Shown here: piece after piece, positions 1 through 7,331 of the stretch | Layout of the letters: each line of letters opens with the position of its first letter | Numbering within the stretch: the stretch's first letter is position 1 | DNA from: Secundilactobacillus collinoides DSM 20515 = JCM 1123 | GTDB lineage: Bacteria > Bacillota > Bacilli > Lactobacillales > Lactobacillaceae | Direction of reading: 5' to 3' | Assembly (NCBI RefSeq): GCF_001435975.1 | Contig: NZ_AYYR01000009.1 | Span: 113,672 to 177,671, forward strand | DNA: 64,000 nt | The notes under the pieces: model-generated | Told to the model about the DNA's origin: nothing | The model's database searches: none | Seen by the model: the letters and a program-made list of their open reading frames with translations, nothing else | Program-made: the position numbers and the translations under genes

Positions 1-125
1 ACGGGGCGCAGGCGTTGAAGCCTGACGAATTTAAAGACCTGGCGGAGAAGGCTATTGCCGTCCATGATTTATTGTTTGGGATGGATGAAGAAGAGACTGA
101 GACAGAACCGCAGACGAGGCATTAA
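1..125 (+). CDS. 3' end of an unidentified gene (partial)
   Basis: The last 40 codons of a frame that enters from the left edge and stops at TAA 123-125. The visible tail is helical and charged and ends in a glutamate-rich stretch; I do not recognise the family. Its stop is separated by one base from the aroB start, so the two are almost certainly co-transcribed and translationally coupled, and this gene probably belongs to the same aromatic or shikimate-related unit. No function is claimed. Confidence 0.6.
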   Translation, partial: GAQALKPDEFKDLAEKAIAVHDLLFGMDEEETETEPQTRH

Positions 126-126
126 C

Positions 127-1200
127 ATGAAAACTGTGGATGTCAAACTTACCAACAAGAATTACTTGGTTAAAATTGAAGCGGGTTTACTGCAACAAGC
201 AGGGCAACTGGTGGCGGATGTTTGGTCACCAAGGAAGATTGCACTGGTCAGCGACAGTAACGTTGCTCCGCTGTATCAAAAACAGGTAGCAGATAGTCTG
301 ACGCAGGCTGGCTTTCAAGTGTTTTGTTATGATTTTCCAGCTGGGGAAGCGTCTAAGTCACTGACGGTTCTGGGTGACCTTGCCAGACAATTGGCCGCAG
401 ACGCGTTCAATCGCGATGATGGTGTGATTGCTTTAGGCGGTGGTGTGACAGGTGATTTGACCGGTTTGCTGGCGGCAACGTACATGCGCGGGATCCGTTT
501 CATTCAAATGCCGACCTCGCTGTTAGCTCAAGTGGATAGTTCAGTCGGTGGTAAGACTGCCGTTGATTTGGACAGCATCAAAAACATTATTGGTGCGTTT
601 TATGAGCCGGATCTGGTCATCATTGACCCAGAAACGTTACAAACATTGAAACAGCGTGACCTTGTTGAAGGGTACGGTGAAATTGCCAAAACAGCCGCTA
701 TGGTCGGTGGTGATTTCTGGTCACTGATCGAAACCATTAATTCACCGGCAGATATCATGACGCACGCAACTGAACTCAGTGCGCGTTCCATTCAGTTCAA
801 GGCGGACATCGTCATGGGTGATGAGAAGGAAAGCGGCCAACGGCAGTTGCTGAATTTCGGCCACACGCTGGGCCACGCGGTTGAAGCGTTGGCTGAGGGC
901 GGGTTACGTCATGGCGAAGCAGTCAGTATCGGCATGGTTGCTATCATGCAGATTTTCGAGAACAACGGCGATGCACAGGCAGGTATCACGGATACGCTCC
1001 GCGACCGGTTACAAGCGGTTGGGTTACCGATTACTTCGCCACTGCTGAAATCACCCGCTGCGTTGGATAAGGTTAAAAACGATAAGAAGAATCGGCACGG
1101 CCACCTTAACTTGGTGTACATCACAAAAATTGGGGACCCGCAAATTGTTTCAATTCCAAGCACGCAAATTGCGTCATTTTTGAAACTATCAGAAGATTAG
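127..1200 (+). CDS. aroB: 3-dehydroquinate synthase
   Basis: Converts DAHP to 3-dehydroquinate, the second step of the shikimate pathway; cytoplasmic, NAD+ and divalent-metal dependent. The 357-aa protein has the NAD loop GGGVTGD (residues 104-110), the block MPTSLLAQVDSSVGGK, and the metal ligands expected in E185 (GEIAK), H246/H250 (HTLGH) and H262 (RHGEAV). The open frame extends upstream to 55, but ATG 127 is the family's normal start and lies one base after the preceding stop. An SDR follows 16 bases later, so this is an operon rather than the usual large aro cluster. It could be a dedicated paralogue serving quinate or shikimate turnover. Confidence 0.93.
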   Translation: MKTVDVKLTNKNYLVKIEAGLLQQAGQLVADVWSPRKIALVSDSNVAPLYQKQVADSLTQAGFQVFCYDFPAGEASKSLTVLGDLARQLAADAFNRDDGVIALGGGVTGDLTGLLAATYMRGIRFIQMPTSLLAQVDSSVGGKTAVDLDSIKNIIGAFYEPDLVIIDPETLQTLKQRDLVEGYGEIAKTAAMVGGDFWSLIETINSPADIMTHATELSARSIQFKADIVMGDEKESGQRQLLNFGHTLGHAVEALAEGGLRHGEAVSIGMVAIMQIFENNGDAQAGITDTLRDRLQAVGLPITSPLLKSPAALDKVKNDKKNRHGHLNLVYITKIGDPQIVSIPSTQIASFLKLSED

Positions 1201-1216
1201 ATTGGAGATCTTGAAC

Positions 1217-2053
1217 ATGGCAGATAACAATTGGTTAGGTTTAACGGGAAAAGTATGCGTGGTCACCGGTGCCGTTGGCGGGATGGGTACCAAAATCTGC
1301 GAGGAATTTGCAAAACAAGGTGCCAATGTCGTGCTGGTTGACTTGCTGGCAGATAAAGTCACGGCTTACGCGAATGAACTCGCGACTAAGTACGGCGTTA
1401 AAACACTGGCCCTGACTTGCGATACCACCAATGAAGCCCAGGTGGATGATGCGGTTAAGCAAGTGGTTACCGTCTTCGGCAGTGTCGATGTTCTGGTGAA
1501 CACCGCCGCTATCTTGCGTTCCTCGCCCCTGGAAGACCTGCGCTTGGATGAATGGCAAACGGCGCTGAACATTAACATTACCGGTTATTTTTTGATGTCA
1601 CAGCGGTTTGGTAAGCAAATGATTGCCCAAAAGAAGGGCACCATGGTCCATATTTCAACCGTGGCATCGTACTTCCCTGAGACTTATAGTGGTCCTTATA
1701 GCACCACTAAAGCTGCGGTGAATATGCTGTCAAAACAGATTGCGGCAGAGTGGGGCCGGTTCGGGGTTCGCAGCAACTGTCTGTTGCCCTGCTTGGTGAA
1801 AACACCAATGTCGGAAAGTTTCTATGCTGATCCGGAAGTGGAGAATGGCCGCACCCGGTTAGTTGCCAACCGTCGAATTGGCAATTTGGATGATATTGCA
1901 AACAGTGTCCTGTTCCTCGCAAGCGACCGGTCGGATTACACGAACGGTGCTGAATTAACCGTTGACGGTGGTATCGGTGTGATGTTGCAGGATATGATTC
2001 CAAAGCCTGGTGGCAGAAGAGAATATGCGACTGCGCACCATCCGGCCAAATAA
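1217..2053 (+). CDS. Short-chain dehydrogenase/reductase
   Basis: NAD(P)-dependent oxidoreductase of the classical SDR family, 278 aa. It has the cofactor loop TGAVGGMG (17-24), NTAA (95-98, in place of the usual NAAG), catalytic S147, and Y161-x3-K165 (YSTTK). ATG 1217 is chosen over the in-frame TTG at 1202 because GGAG at 1204-1207 sits at a normal distance from it. It lies directly behind aroB, which suggests a cyclohexane-ring substrate such as quinate or shikimate, but that is only context. The NTAA change is tolerated in several SDRs. Confidence 0.85.
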   Translation: MADNNWLGLTGKVCVVTGAVGGMGTKICEEFAKQGANVVLVDLLADKVTAYANELATKYGVKTLALTCDTTNEAQVDDAVKQVVTVFGSVDVLVNTAAILRSSPLEDLRLDEWQTALNINITGYFLMSQRFGKQMIAQKKGTMVHISTVASYFPETYSGPYSTTKAAVNMLSKQIAAEWGRFGVRSNCLLPCLVKTPMSESFYADPEVENGRTRLVANRRIGNLDDIANSVLFLASDRSDYTNGAELTVDGGIGVMLQDMIPKPGGRREYATAHHPAK

Positions 2054-2390
2054 TTCTCGAGAGATCGGTTTTTAAATTTTGAAACACATGCGGTCACGAT
2101 AGTCTTTATTGGTGATCGCTTTTTTAATTGGTTGGTGATCATAGTTTAACTAAAGTTTGTAAAGGCGATGTGTGGAACATGTAAAGGTTGTGTAAAGGTG
2201 ACTTTACGATTCCGGTGAGCGTGCTTGAATGCAGTTTTGTCGGTCGTTAAACGGTATCCAGAAGCATTGGGACAACGGCTGGAATCAAACAACTGCCCAA
2301 TAATCTATATTAACTATCAACATGCCTAATACTTTAGTGCTGCTGGTTTATATCTAGCCCAAACGTACATTAAACGGCTGTTTTCGGACA

Positions 2391-2446
2391 TATAAGTGAC
2401 CCCCACCAAAACTCAAAATTCGGGGTTTTAGTGGGGGTCGCTTATA
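2391..2446. other. Long perfect-type hairpin in a 426-bp gap
   Basis: Two arms of about 24 bases (2391-2414 and 2422-2446) are complementary apart from a few wobble or mismatch positions, with a 7-base A/T-rich loop. There is no clear U-run on either side, so it is not a textbook terminator, though it sits between the convergent SDR and CAT-like genes and would stop or protect both transcripts. The rest of the gap 2054-2479 shows nothing I can identify. Confidence 0.6.
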
Positions 2447-2479
2447 TTCTGGAAGAAAAAACGGTTTGCACCGCGCGTT

Positions 2480-3136
2480 CTATTTTAACCAAGTGTCGGG
2501 CGTATTCAGCGCTCGCTGCAACTTCTCGAAAAAATGGCTCACATGCCAAGCGTCGGCCACGGCATGGTGAATTGTGAACGAGACAGGCATTACGCGGCGG
2601 TCATTTTCAATCACGTACTTGCCAGCTTCAATTACTGGCAGATAGTTTGGCAGACCGTTAAATGACAGCGGCGTGTAGTTATTGAAATGCAGCCATGGGT
2701 TCATATTGATCATGTAGGCATTCTCCGGCTGGTCGGGCTTTGCTACGGCGCCATGCTGGCTACTGTAACGTTCTTTGTCGGCCATATAATGCGCATTGAA
2801 CGTTGCTAAATCGGTATCATAGGCCGTCCAGATACCAGAGATGGTGTGGTCGTCTTCGTGAAATAGAGAATAGGCCGGTGTCAGGTGATCATAATGACCC
2901 AGTTGTTCTCCACGTTGTGCAATCATAAATTCTGGTTGTTCGCTGATCAGGCGGGTGATCAAATGCAAGTAGACTGGGAAAAATCGGTAGCCAGCAGCTT
3001 TAGCGGCATCGTAACTCGCTGTGATATCGACGTCCACATTGACGTTAAAGCCGGTGGGCATCATTTTGGTGAAGTAGTAAAAGTAATCTCTTCGTTGCCA
3101 GGTTTGCATGTCGATGGGGGTAAAGTTGGTCGTCAT
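2480..3136 (-). CDS. Chloramphenicol acetyltransferase-like protein
   Basis: 218-aa acetyl-CoA-dependent acyltransferase of the type A CAT fold. The catalytic block HHAVADAWHV (190-199) matches CAT HHAVCDGFHV with the usual histidine and aspartate kept. The rest is divergent, so resistance to chloramphenicol is not assured. The start at 3136 follows AAAGGAG at a good distance; the longer frame to 3187 has no ribosome site. It is the third gene of a leftward unit with a GIY-YIG-like protein and a DUF2087 regulator, which may control it. Confidence 0.85.
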   Translation of the reverse strand: MTTNFTPIDMQTWQRRDYFYYFTKMMPTGFNVNVDVDITASYDAAKAAGYRFFPVYLHLITRLISEQPEFMIAQRGEQLGHYDHLTPAYSLFHEDDHTISGIWTAYDTDLATFNAHYMADKERYSSQHGAVAKPDQPENAYMINMNPWLHFNNYTPLSFNGLPNYLPVIEAGKYVIENDRRVMPVSFTIHHAVADAWHVSHFFEKLQRALNTPDTWLK

Positions 3137-3203
3137 TTGTTTTAACTCCTTTTGTTGGCGGTGCTTGTGTCGTGTTTGCTTTGTCACGTTTGGCTCACAA
3201 CTA

Positions 3204-3563
3204 TTATTTCAGTTCCTTGAGCGGTGTATTATAGCCTTTGTCACCAAAGGGCTGCAGTTTCTCAAACCACTTTTTCTTCAGTTCCCGCAATTCATAACGC
3301 AGGTTGACCACGTCGTCTGTTTTCTCTTCCCAGAGCACGTCGAAGGTAAAGGCGTCTTCACCCATGGTGTCCCAGTCGGCCTGCAACGGTGAGTGGCCGT
3401 AAATGTGGTTTTTGAGATTGAACTTGTAGTAGTTCCAGCGATTTTTAGTGTTCGGAACGGTATCAATGTAGATTTTGTGGTTGACGGTATTTGTGATTTG
3501 AATCACGCCGTAGTAAGTTGGTTGCAGTTTATAGGCGTCTTTTAACGCTTTATGGTCGGTCAT
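3204..3563 (-). CDS. GIY-YIG-like nuclease-fold protein
   Basis: 119-aa protein whose N-terminal part (YYGVIQIT ... KIYID, then a conserved NRW segment) follows the GIY-x10-YIG layout of small GIY-YIG proteins. The first tyrosine motif is GVI and the second is YID, so the catalytic tyrosines are only partly in their usual setting and nuclease activity is uncertain. A strong AAAGGAG precedes ATG 3563. It starts 14 bases after the DUF2087 regulator stop, so both are one transcript. What it acts on is unknown. Confidence 0.6.
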   Translation of the reverse strand: MTDHKALKDAYKLQPTYYGVIQITNTVNHKIYIDTVPNTKNRWNYYKFNLKNHIYGHSPLQADWDTMGEDAFTFDVLWEEKTDDVVNLRYELRELKKKWFEKLQPFGDKGYNTPLKELK

Positions 3564-3577
3564 GATGGTTAACTCCT

Positions 3578-4279
3578 TTAAAAAATGCGCCAGTAGGTAC
3601 GATTGTCGGTAGTGCGGGCAAGAAAGCCGTAGTCGATGAGGTAGCGCTTGATGATGCCGTAGTCGAAGTAGATGGCTTTGAGTTTTGCATCAACATCGGG
3701 TTGCGCATACTTGGTATTGAAAGTGAATTCATCACTGATACGATAGAGCAGGGTGATGATTTTTTTTTGACCCTTGGGTAAACGTGTTAGCACAAGGCCC
3801 CCATCGGTGAATTCGAAGTATTTTTGGGTGGTTTTTGCGTATTCGGTCTCTGTAATGCGGAAACGGTCATCGTTATCGGTTGCCATCGGTGGAATCGGCA
3901 AGTAGTCTTCAGTGGACTGAACCCCAAAAACAGCCTGATATTGTGCAAGATAAAAGCGCGCTTGTTTGGCTTTCTCGCGGAAGGTGAATTTTTGGTGCCG
4001 GATGGTTGAGGCACTAACTTCAAGCTGATCAGCAATTGTCTGGTCCTTTTGTTTGCGGCTGAACGCCTGTAACAGCTTGCTTTGATTGTCAGTCAGTGTG
4101 TTGTATTTCGTGTCAGCGGTGAGCAGTGCGGTCAGTGCCCCATCGTGGATCGTTTCAAGATGAGCCGCCATTTCCGCGGCGTCGGTAAAGGTGGCAGAAC
4201 AGTAGTTGCACTGCATCTGAGGACCTGATTGATGATAACCTTGAACGAGTTCGTCTATGTTTAAGTTTGGAAAATCCAT
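3578..4279 (-). CDS. C2H2 zinc-finger / HTH / DUF2087 regulator
   Basis: 233-aa probable DNA-binding regulator in three parts. Residues 24-45 give C-x2-C-x12-H-x4-H, a eukaryote-like C2H2 zinc finger. Residues about 62-105 look like a LuxR/sigma-type helix-turn-helix. The C-terminal about 80 residues (KGQKKIITLLYRI ... DYGFLARTTDNRTYWRIF) are a DUF2087 domain. First gene of the operon with the GIY-YIG-like and CAT-like genes. Its promoter contains a near-perfect dyad (4313-4333), suggesting autoregulation. The family assignment is firm for DUF2087; the ligand and targets are unknown. Confidence 0.75.
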   Translation of the reverse strand: MDFPNLNIDELVQGYHQSGPQMQCNYCSATFTDAAEMAAHLETIHDGALTALLTADTKYNTLTDNQSKLLQAFSRKQKDQTIADQLEVSASTIRHQKFTFREKAKQARFYLAQYQAVFGVQSTEDYLPIPPMATDNDDRFRITETEYAKTTQKYFEFTDGGLVLTRLPKGQKKIITLLYRISDEFTFNTKYAQPDVDAKLKAIYFDYGIIKRYLIDYGFLARTTDNRTYWRIF

Positions 4280-4303
4280 GTTAACACCTCAATTCAAAAT
4301 GTA

Positions 4304-4333
4304 ATTATATATTGTTTACAGATATTGTCAACA
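4304..4333 (-). promoter_or_regulatory. Promoter with dyad operator for the DUF2087 operon
   Basis: On the minus strand TTGACA (4331-4326), a 16-base spacer and TATAAT (4309-4304) form a near-consensus promoter. The dyad TGTTnACA-N5-TGTnAACA (4313-4333) covers the -35 box and half the spacer, the position expected for a repressor site. Confidence 0.8.
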
Positions 4334-4452
4334 CATTTTATTTTGTTGACTGAATTTGTCATTATTTATATGCCATCCTCGTGACATATTTTCGTTACAA
4401 AGAATGTGTGCTACCATGCAGTAAAGATATCAGAGAAGGAAGCGATGGATCA

Positions 4453-5118
4453 ATGCGTGTGAATGTGCTGCAACATACCCCGAATGAAGGCCCCGGTGCA
4501 ATCCAGACTTGGACCCAAGCACGGGGACACAAAATGTACGTCTATCACCCATACCAGTACGGGATTCTGCCGACCGCGGATGAGACCGACATGCTGATCG
4601 TGCTTGGTGGGCCGATGAGCCCCAATGATGATCTGGATTGGATCAAACAGGAAAGGGTCTTGATCAAACAACTTTTAGATGCGCATAAACCAATTTTTGG
4701 TGCCTGTTACGGCGCTCAGCAAATCGCTAAAACACTTGGGTACGCCGTCCACGCCTCGCCGGTGAAGGAAGTTGGCTGGGCGCCTGTAACCCTGCAAAGT
4801 CAGGTTATCCCCGGGTTACCAGCAACTTCTACGGTATTGCACTGGCATCAGGAAATGTTCGAGATACCGGATGAGGCTGAGTTGCTGTATTCCAGTAAAG
4901 GTCTGCGTAATCAGGGTTTCGTTATCGAACATGAAGCAATCGGCTTGCAGTTTCACTTCGAACCTTTGGCAGACAATGTGCGGGAAATGGTGGTCAACGA
5001 TGGCGCCTATACAACGGGATCCATTCTAAATGAAACGCCGCAGGATATTCTTGATACCCCAGTTCCTGCGGATAATGAAGAAACGGTATTTAAGCTCCTT
5101 GATTATTTGAACGCATAA
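4453..5118 (+). CDS. Class I glutamine amidotransferase (GMP-synthase-like)
   Basis: 221-aa stand-alone type 1 glutamine amidotransferase. The nucleophile is C85 in GACYGAQQ and the catalytic pair is H168/E170 in QFHFEP; GGPMSPND near residue 52 is the oxyanion segment. Such stand-alone proteins resemble the GuaA N-terminal domain and act on unknown amines or as gamma-glutamyl peptidases. ATG 4453 follows GAAGGAAG; the frame upstream to 4381 has no ribosome site. Monocistronic, ending in a strong terminator at 5117-5160. Confidence 0.85.
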   Translation: MRVNVLQHTPNEGPGAIQTWTQARGHKMYVYHPYQYGILPTADETDMLIVLGGPMSPNDDLDWIKQERVLIKQLLDAHKPIFGACYGAQQIAKTLGYAVHASPVKEVGWAPVTLQSQVIPGLPATSTVLHWHQEMFEIPDEAELLYSSKGLRNQGFVIEHEAIGLQFHFEPLADNVREMVVNDGAYTTGSILNETPQDILDTPVPADNEETVFKLLDYLNA

Positions 5119-5160
5119 AAAATTCACCAGTCAGATAGTCTTCTGACTGGTGGATTTTTG
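5117..5160. terminator. Bidirectional intrinsic terminator
   Basis: Stem CACCAGTCAGA / TCTGACTGGTG with an A-run on the left and T-run on the right, so it can end the rightward amidotransferase and the leftward esterase. Confidence 0.9.
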
Positions 5161-5170
5161 GTTGTTTAGA

Positions 5171-5953
5171 CTAATGGTTGAGCTGAACTTGCTTAACAAT
5201 GGCCTGAGTTGCTAAATCAGTTACTGCTTCGCGTGATGCGTTAATGAAACTGTGATCCGCATCCTTTAACACATGAAGCGTCGCGTTTTCGTAAACGGCC
5301 TCATAACGTTTCGAGGCCTTGATATTCACAACGACATCGTGGTCGCCATGAATGATGGTGACCGGGCCGTGATACCGTTGTGCGACTTCGTAAATGGGCA
5401 GCACTTGAGCCGAACGGAGGTATGCGCCGCCGACACTTAACCCCTCATCTGGCCGCACTAATAGCTTGTCTGGCACATGGTTTGGATCATAGGTAGTGCC
5501 CTGCAAAACACCCTCAATGGCATCATCTTTCAGGGTAGCTGCCGGTGCCATCAACACAATTTTAGTGACGAACTCTGGATACAAACCGCCAAGCATGCTG
5601 GCGACCACACCGCCTTGCGAGTGACCCATTAAATAAATGTGGCGCGCTTCTGGTAATTTCCGCACATAGCTTAAAATAGCTTCAGCATCCGAAATTTCGT
5701 TTGGCACGGTCATATCCTCAAACTTACCATCACTTTTACCGTGGCCGTTAAAATCGAACCGCAGTGAAGCAATTCCATGTTTAAGCAGTTTTCGACTTAA
5801 ATTATACAGAATGTGGTCAGGTGTGAATCCTCGGTTTGAGGTAAATCCATGCATTAAAATGGCAACGTCATAAATTGTCGCATCGTCAGGCGTGAGTAGC
5901 GTGCCACGGATGGTTAAGTTGTCCCGTAATACTTCGATGTTCTTTTCTGTCAT
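5171..5953 (-). CDS. Cinnamoyl (feruloyl) esterase, alpha/beta hydrolase
   Basis: 260-aa serine esterase strongly resembling the L. johnsonii cinnamoyl esterases LJ0536/LJ1228, which release ferulic and caffeic acids from plant esters such as chlorogenic acid. Shared landmarks are HGFTSN, RFDFNGHGKSDGKFE, the nucleophile S112 in GHSQGG, the motif VLMAPAATLK, acid D206 in HGDHD and H234 in DADHSF. No signal peptide, so cytoplasmic. It shares a terminator with the convergent amidotransferase and follows 13 bases after the methyltransferase gene. Fits a plant-material niche. Confidence 0.88.
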   Translation of the reverse strand: MTEKNIEVLRDNLTIRGTLLTPDDATIYDVAILMHGFTSNRGFTPDHILYNLSRKLLKHGIASLRFDFNGHGKSDGKFEDMTVPNEISDAEAILSYVRKLPEARHIYLMGHSQGGVVASMLGGLYPEFVTKIVLMAPAATLKDDAIEGVLQGTTYDPNHVPDKLLVRPDEGLSVGGAYLRSAQVLPIYEVAQRYHGPVTIIHGDHDVVVNIKASKRYEAVYENATLHVLKDADHSFINASREAVTDLATQAIVKQVQLNH

Positions 5954-5966
5954 ACTTCAGCGCTCC

Positions 5967-6827
5967 TTATTTTACAAGATAAACGCGGTCATGAATCAAA
6001 TCAAAATCCCGGAAATGAGCGTTCAATTCCGTAATGGCCGGCGACTCGAGCAACTCTGCGTTATCCCAGAATTCTTGCGAGTCGGTTGCACCATTCTTTT
6101 CGCCCACCACCACGAAATCGAAGGATTTATCAGACTGCCGTATTTTTTGCAGCAATTCCCAATCAATTGGCAACCCATCTGGTGACCAGACCATCACGAT
6201 GACATCCACCTGGTCGTGGTACTTGTCAAAGGCGTCATTAGCCGACAGCTGCTCAATTTCAGTGACGGGGTGGCGGCCGGTCTCGTTCTCGGCCGTCCAA
6301 TCCTTGCTGTCGGTGGCGATGACTGTCTGCTTATTGTCATGCAGTCCCTTGGACACGTAACCGTTACCGGCCATCACTTCCAGCGTTGGTCGGCCGTTGA
6401 TGAATTCGGCAAGTGCCTTGGCAAACGGGGCTGAGATGTAAGCCCACATACCGTATTCGTCCTCTAAGTAGTCGCGAAAGCCGCGTAACTGCTGGTCTAA
6501 ATCAGGTAACGCTCCCGATAATTCGTTCCAGACCTTATCGCCGCGAGGGTCGCCAGCGGGATAGGTCTCATTGACGGTTTTAAAAATCGTGTCCTGAATA
6601 TTGTCTGGCAGTAATAATTCTGGTAAGGTCTGGGGCAACAATCCCTGTTTCAATAACCGATCAGCCGCAATGACGTTGTTGATCAGCACTTTTACTGTTG
6701 GATAATCGTTAAACAGTTCCAAATAAGCTGAAATTTTGGCAATGTAGCTAGTCGGTGTCTTGGCGTTTGTTGTGGCCTTATTTTTCTTGGCCTGTTTTAA
6801 CAGTTTTTTTCGTTGTTTCGGATTCAT
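5967..6827 (-). CDS. SAM-dependent methyltransferase
   Basis: 286-aa protein with a lysine-rich N terminus (residues 1-20) and a class I methyltransferase core from about residue 150: LEVMAGNGYVSKGL as the SAM loop, IATDSKDW as motif II and DVIVMVWSPDG as motif IV. Substrate unknown. Spacing places it in a likely unit with the XRE regulator upstream and the esterase downstream. Confidence 0.75.
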   Translation of the reverse strand: MNPKQRKKLLKQAKKNKATTNAKTPTSYIAKISAYLELFNDYPTVKVLINNVIAADRLLKQGLLPQTLPELLLPDNIQDTIFKTVNETYPAGDPRGDKVWNELSGALPDLDQQLRGFRDYLEDEYGMWAYISAPFAKALAEFINGRPTLEVMAGNGYVSKGLHDNKQTVIATDSKDWTAENETGRHPVTEIEQLSANDAFDKYHDQVDVIVMVWSPDGLPIDWELLQKIRQSDKSFDFVVVGEKNGATDSQEFWDNAELLESPAITELNAHFRDFDLIHDRVYLVK

Positions 6828-6857
6828 CAGTTATCCTCCGTAACCTAAAAACGACCG

Positions 6858-7277
6858 TTAATCGCGGCCGTCTAGGTGTAAGTCTAAAGATTCTTGTTGG
6901 TTCTGCGGCTGATTCAATGTCCGCCGTTCCTTACCATGCAGGTAGCCATCGATCAATTGATAGATCTCATAACGATCCTCTGAGGTTAACAGGGATTTGT
7001 TAAACGACAGTTCCTTACCTGATAAAAATAGCCGGCCTAAATCATATTCGTCTCGCTCTGACTTGCCCGCTAAATAGTCCATGGTCACATCAAAGAATTC
7101 CGCAATCTTGCGCACTTCCATGAAGGAAGGCACCCGGATGCCGCGTTCCCAATTGCCGATTTGGGCTGACGTGTTGGGGTGGCCGCTATCTGGGTCAAGT
7201 TTATTCAGTCCGGTTGCGAGGGCTTTTAGGGTCAATCCCTGACCGCGTCGCAGTACCCGAAGTCGTTCTGGAAACAT
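6858..7277 (-). CDS. XRE-family transcriptional regulator
   Basis: 139-aa protein with an N-terminal Cro/C1 helix-turn-helix (about residues 5-62: LTLKALA ... NWERGIRVPSFMEVRKIAEFFDV). The segment DPDSGHPNTSAQIGNW is a slightly long loop between helices. The C-terminal half is charged and may oligomerise. ATG 7277 is preferred because AGAGAGG is 7-8 bases upstream; GTG 7286 overlaps the ribosome site. It precedes the methyltransferase and may regulate that unit. Confidence 0.8.
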   Translation of the reverse strand: MFPERLRVLRRGQGLTLKALATGLNKLDPDSGHPNTSAQIGNWERGIRVPSFMEVRKIAEFFDVTMDYLAGKSERDEYDLGRLFLSGKELSFNKSLLTSEDRYEIYQLIDGYLHGKERRTLNQPQNQQESLDLHLDGRD

Positions 7278-7331
7278 GTGCATCACCTCTCTGATTCTAT
7301 TATACCGCGAGATGAACGAGATAGGGGCGGG

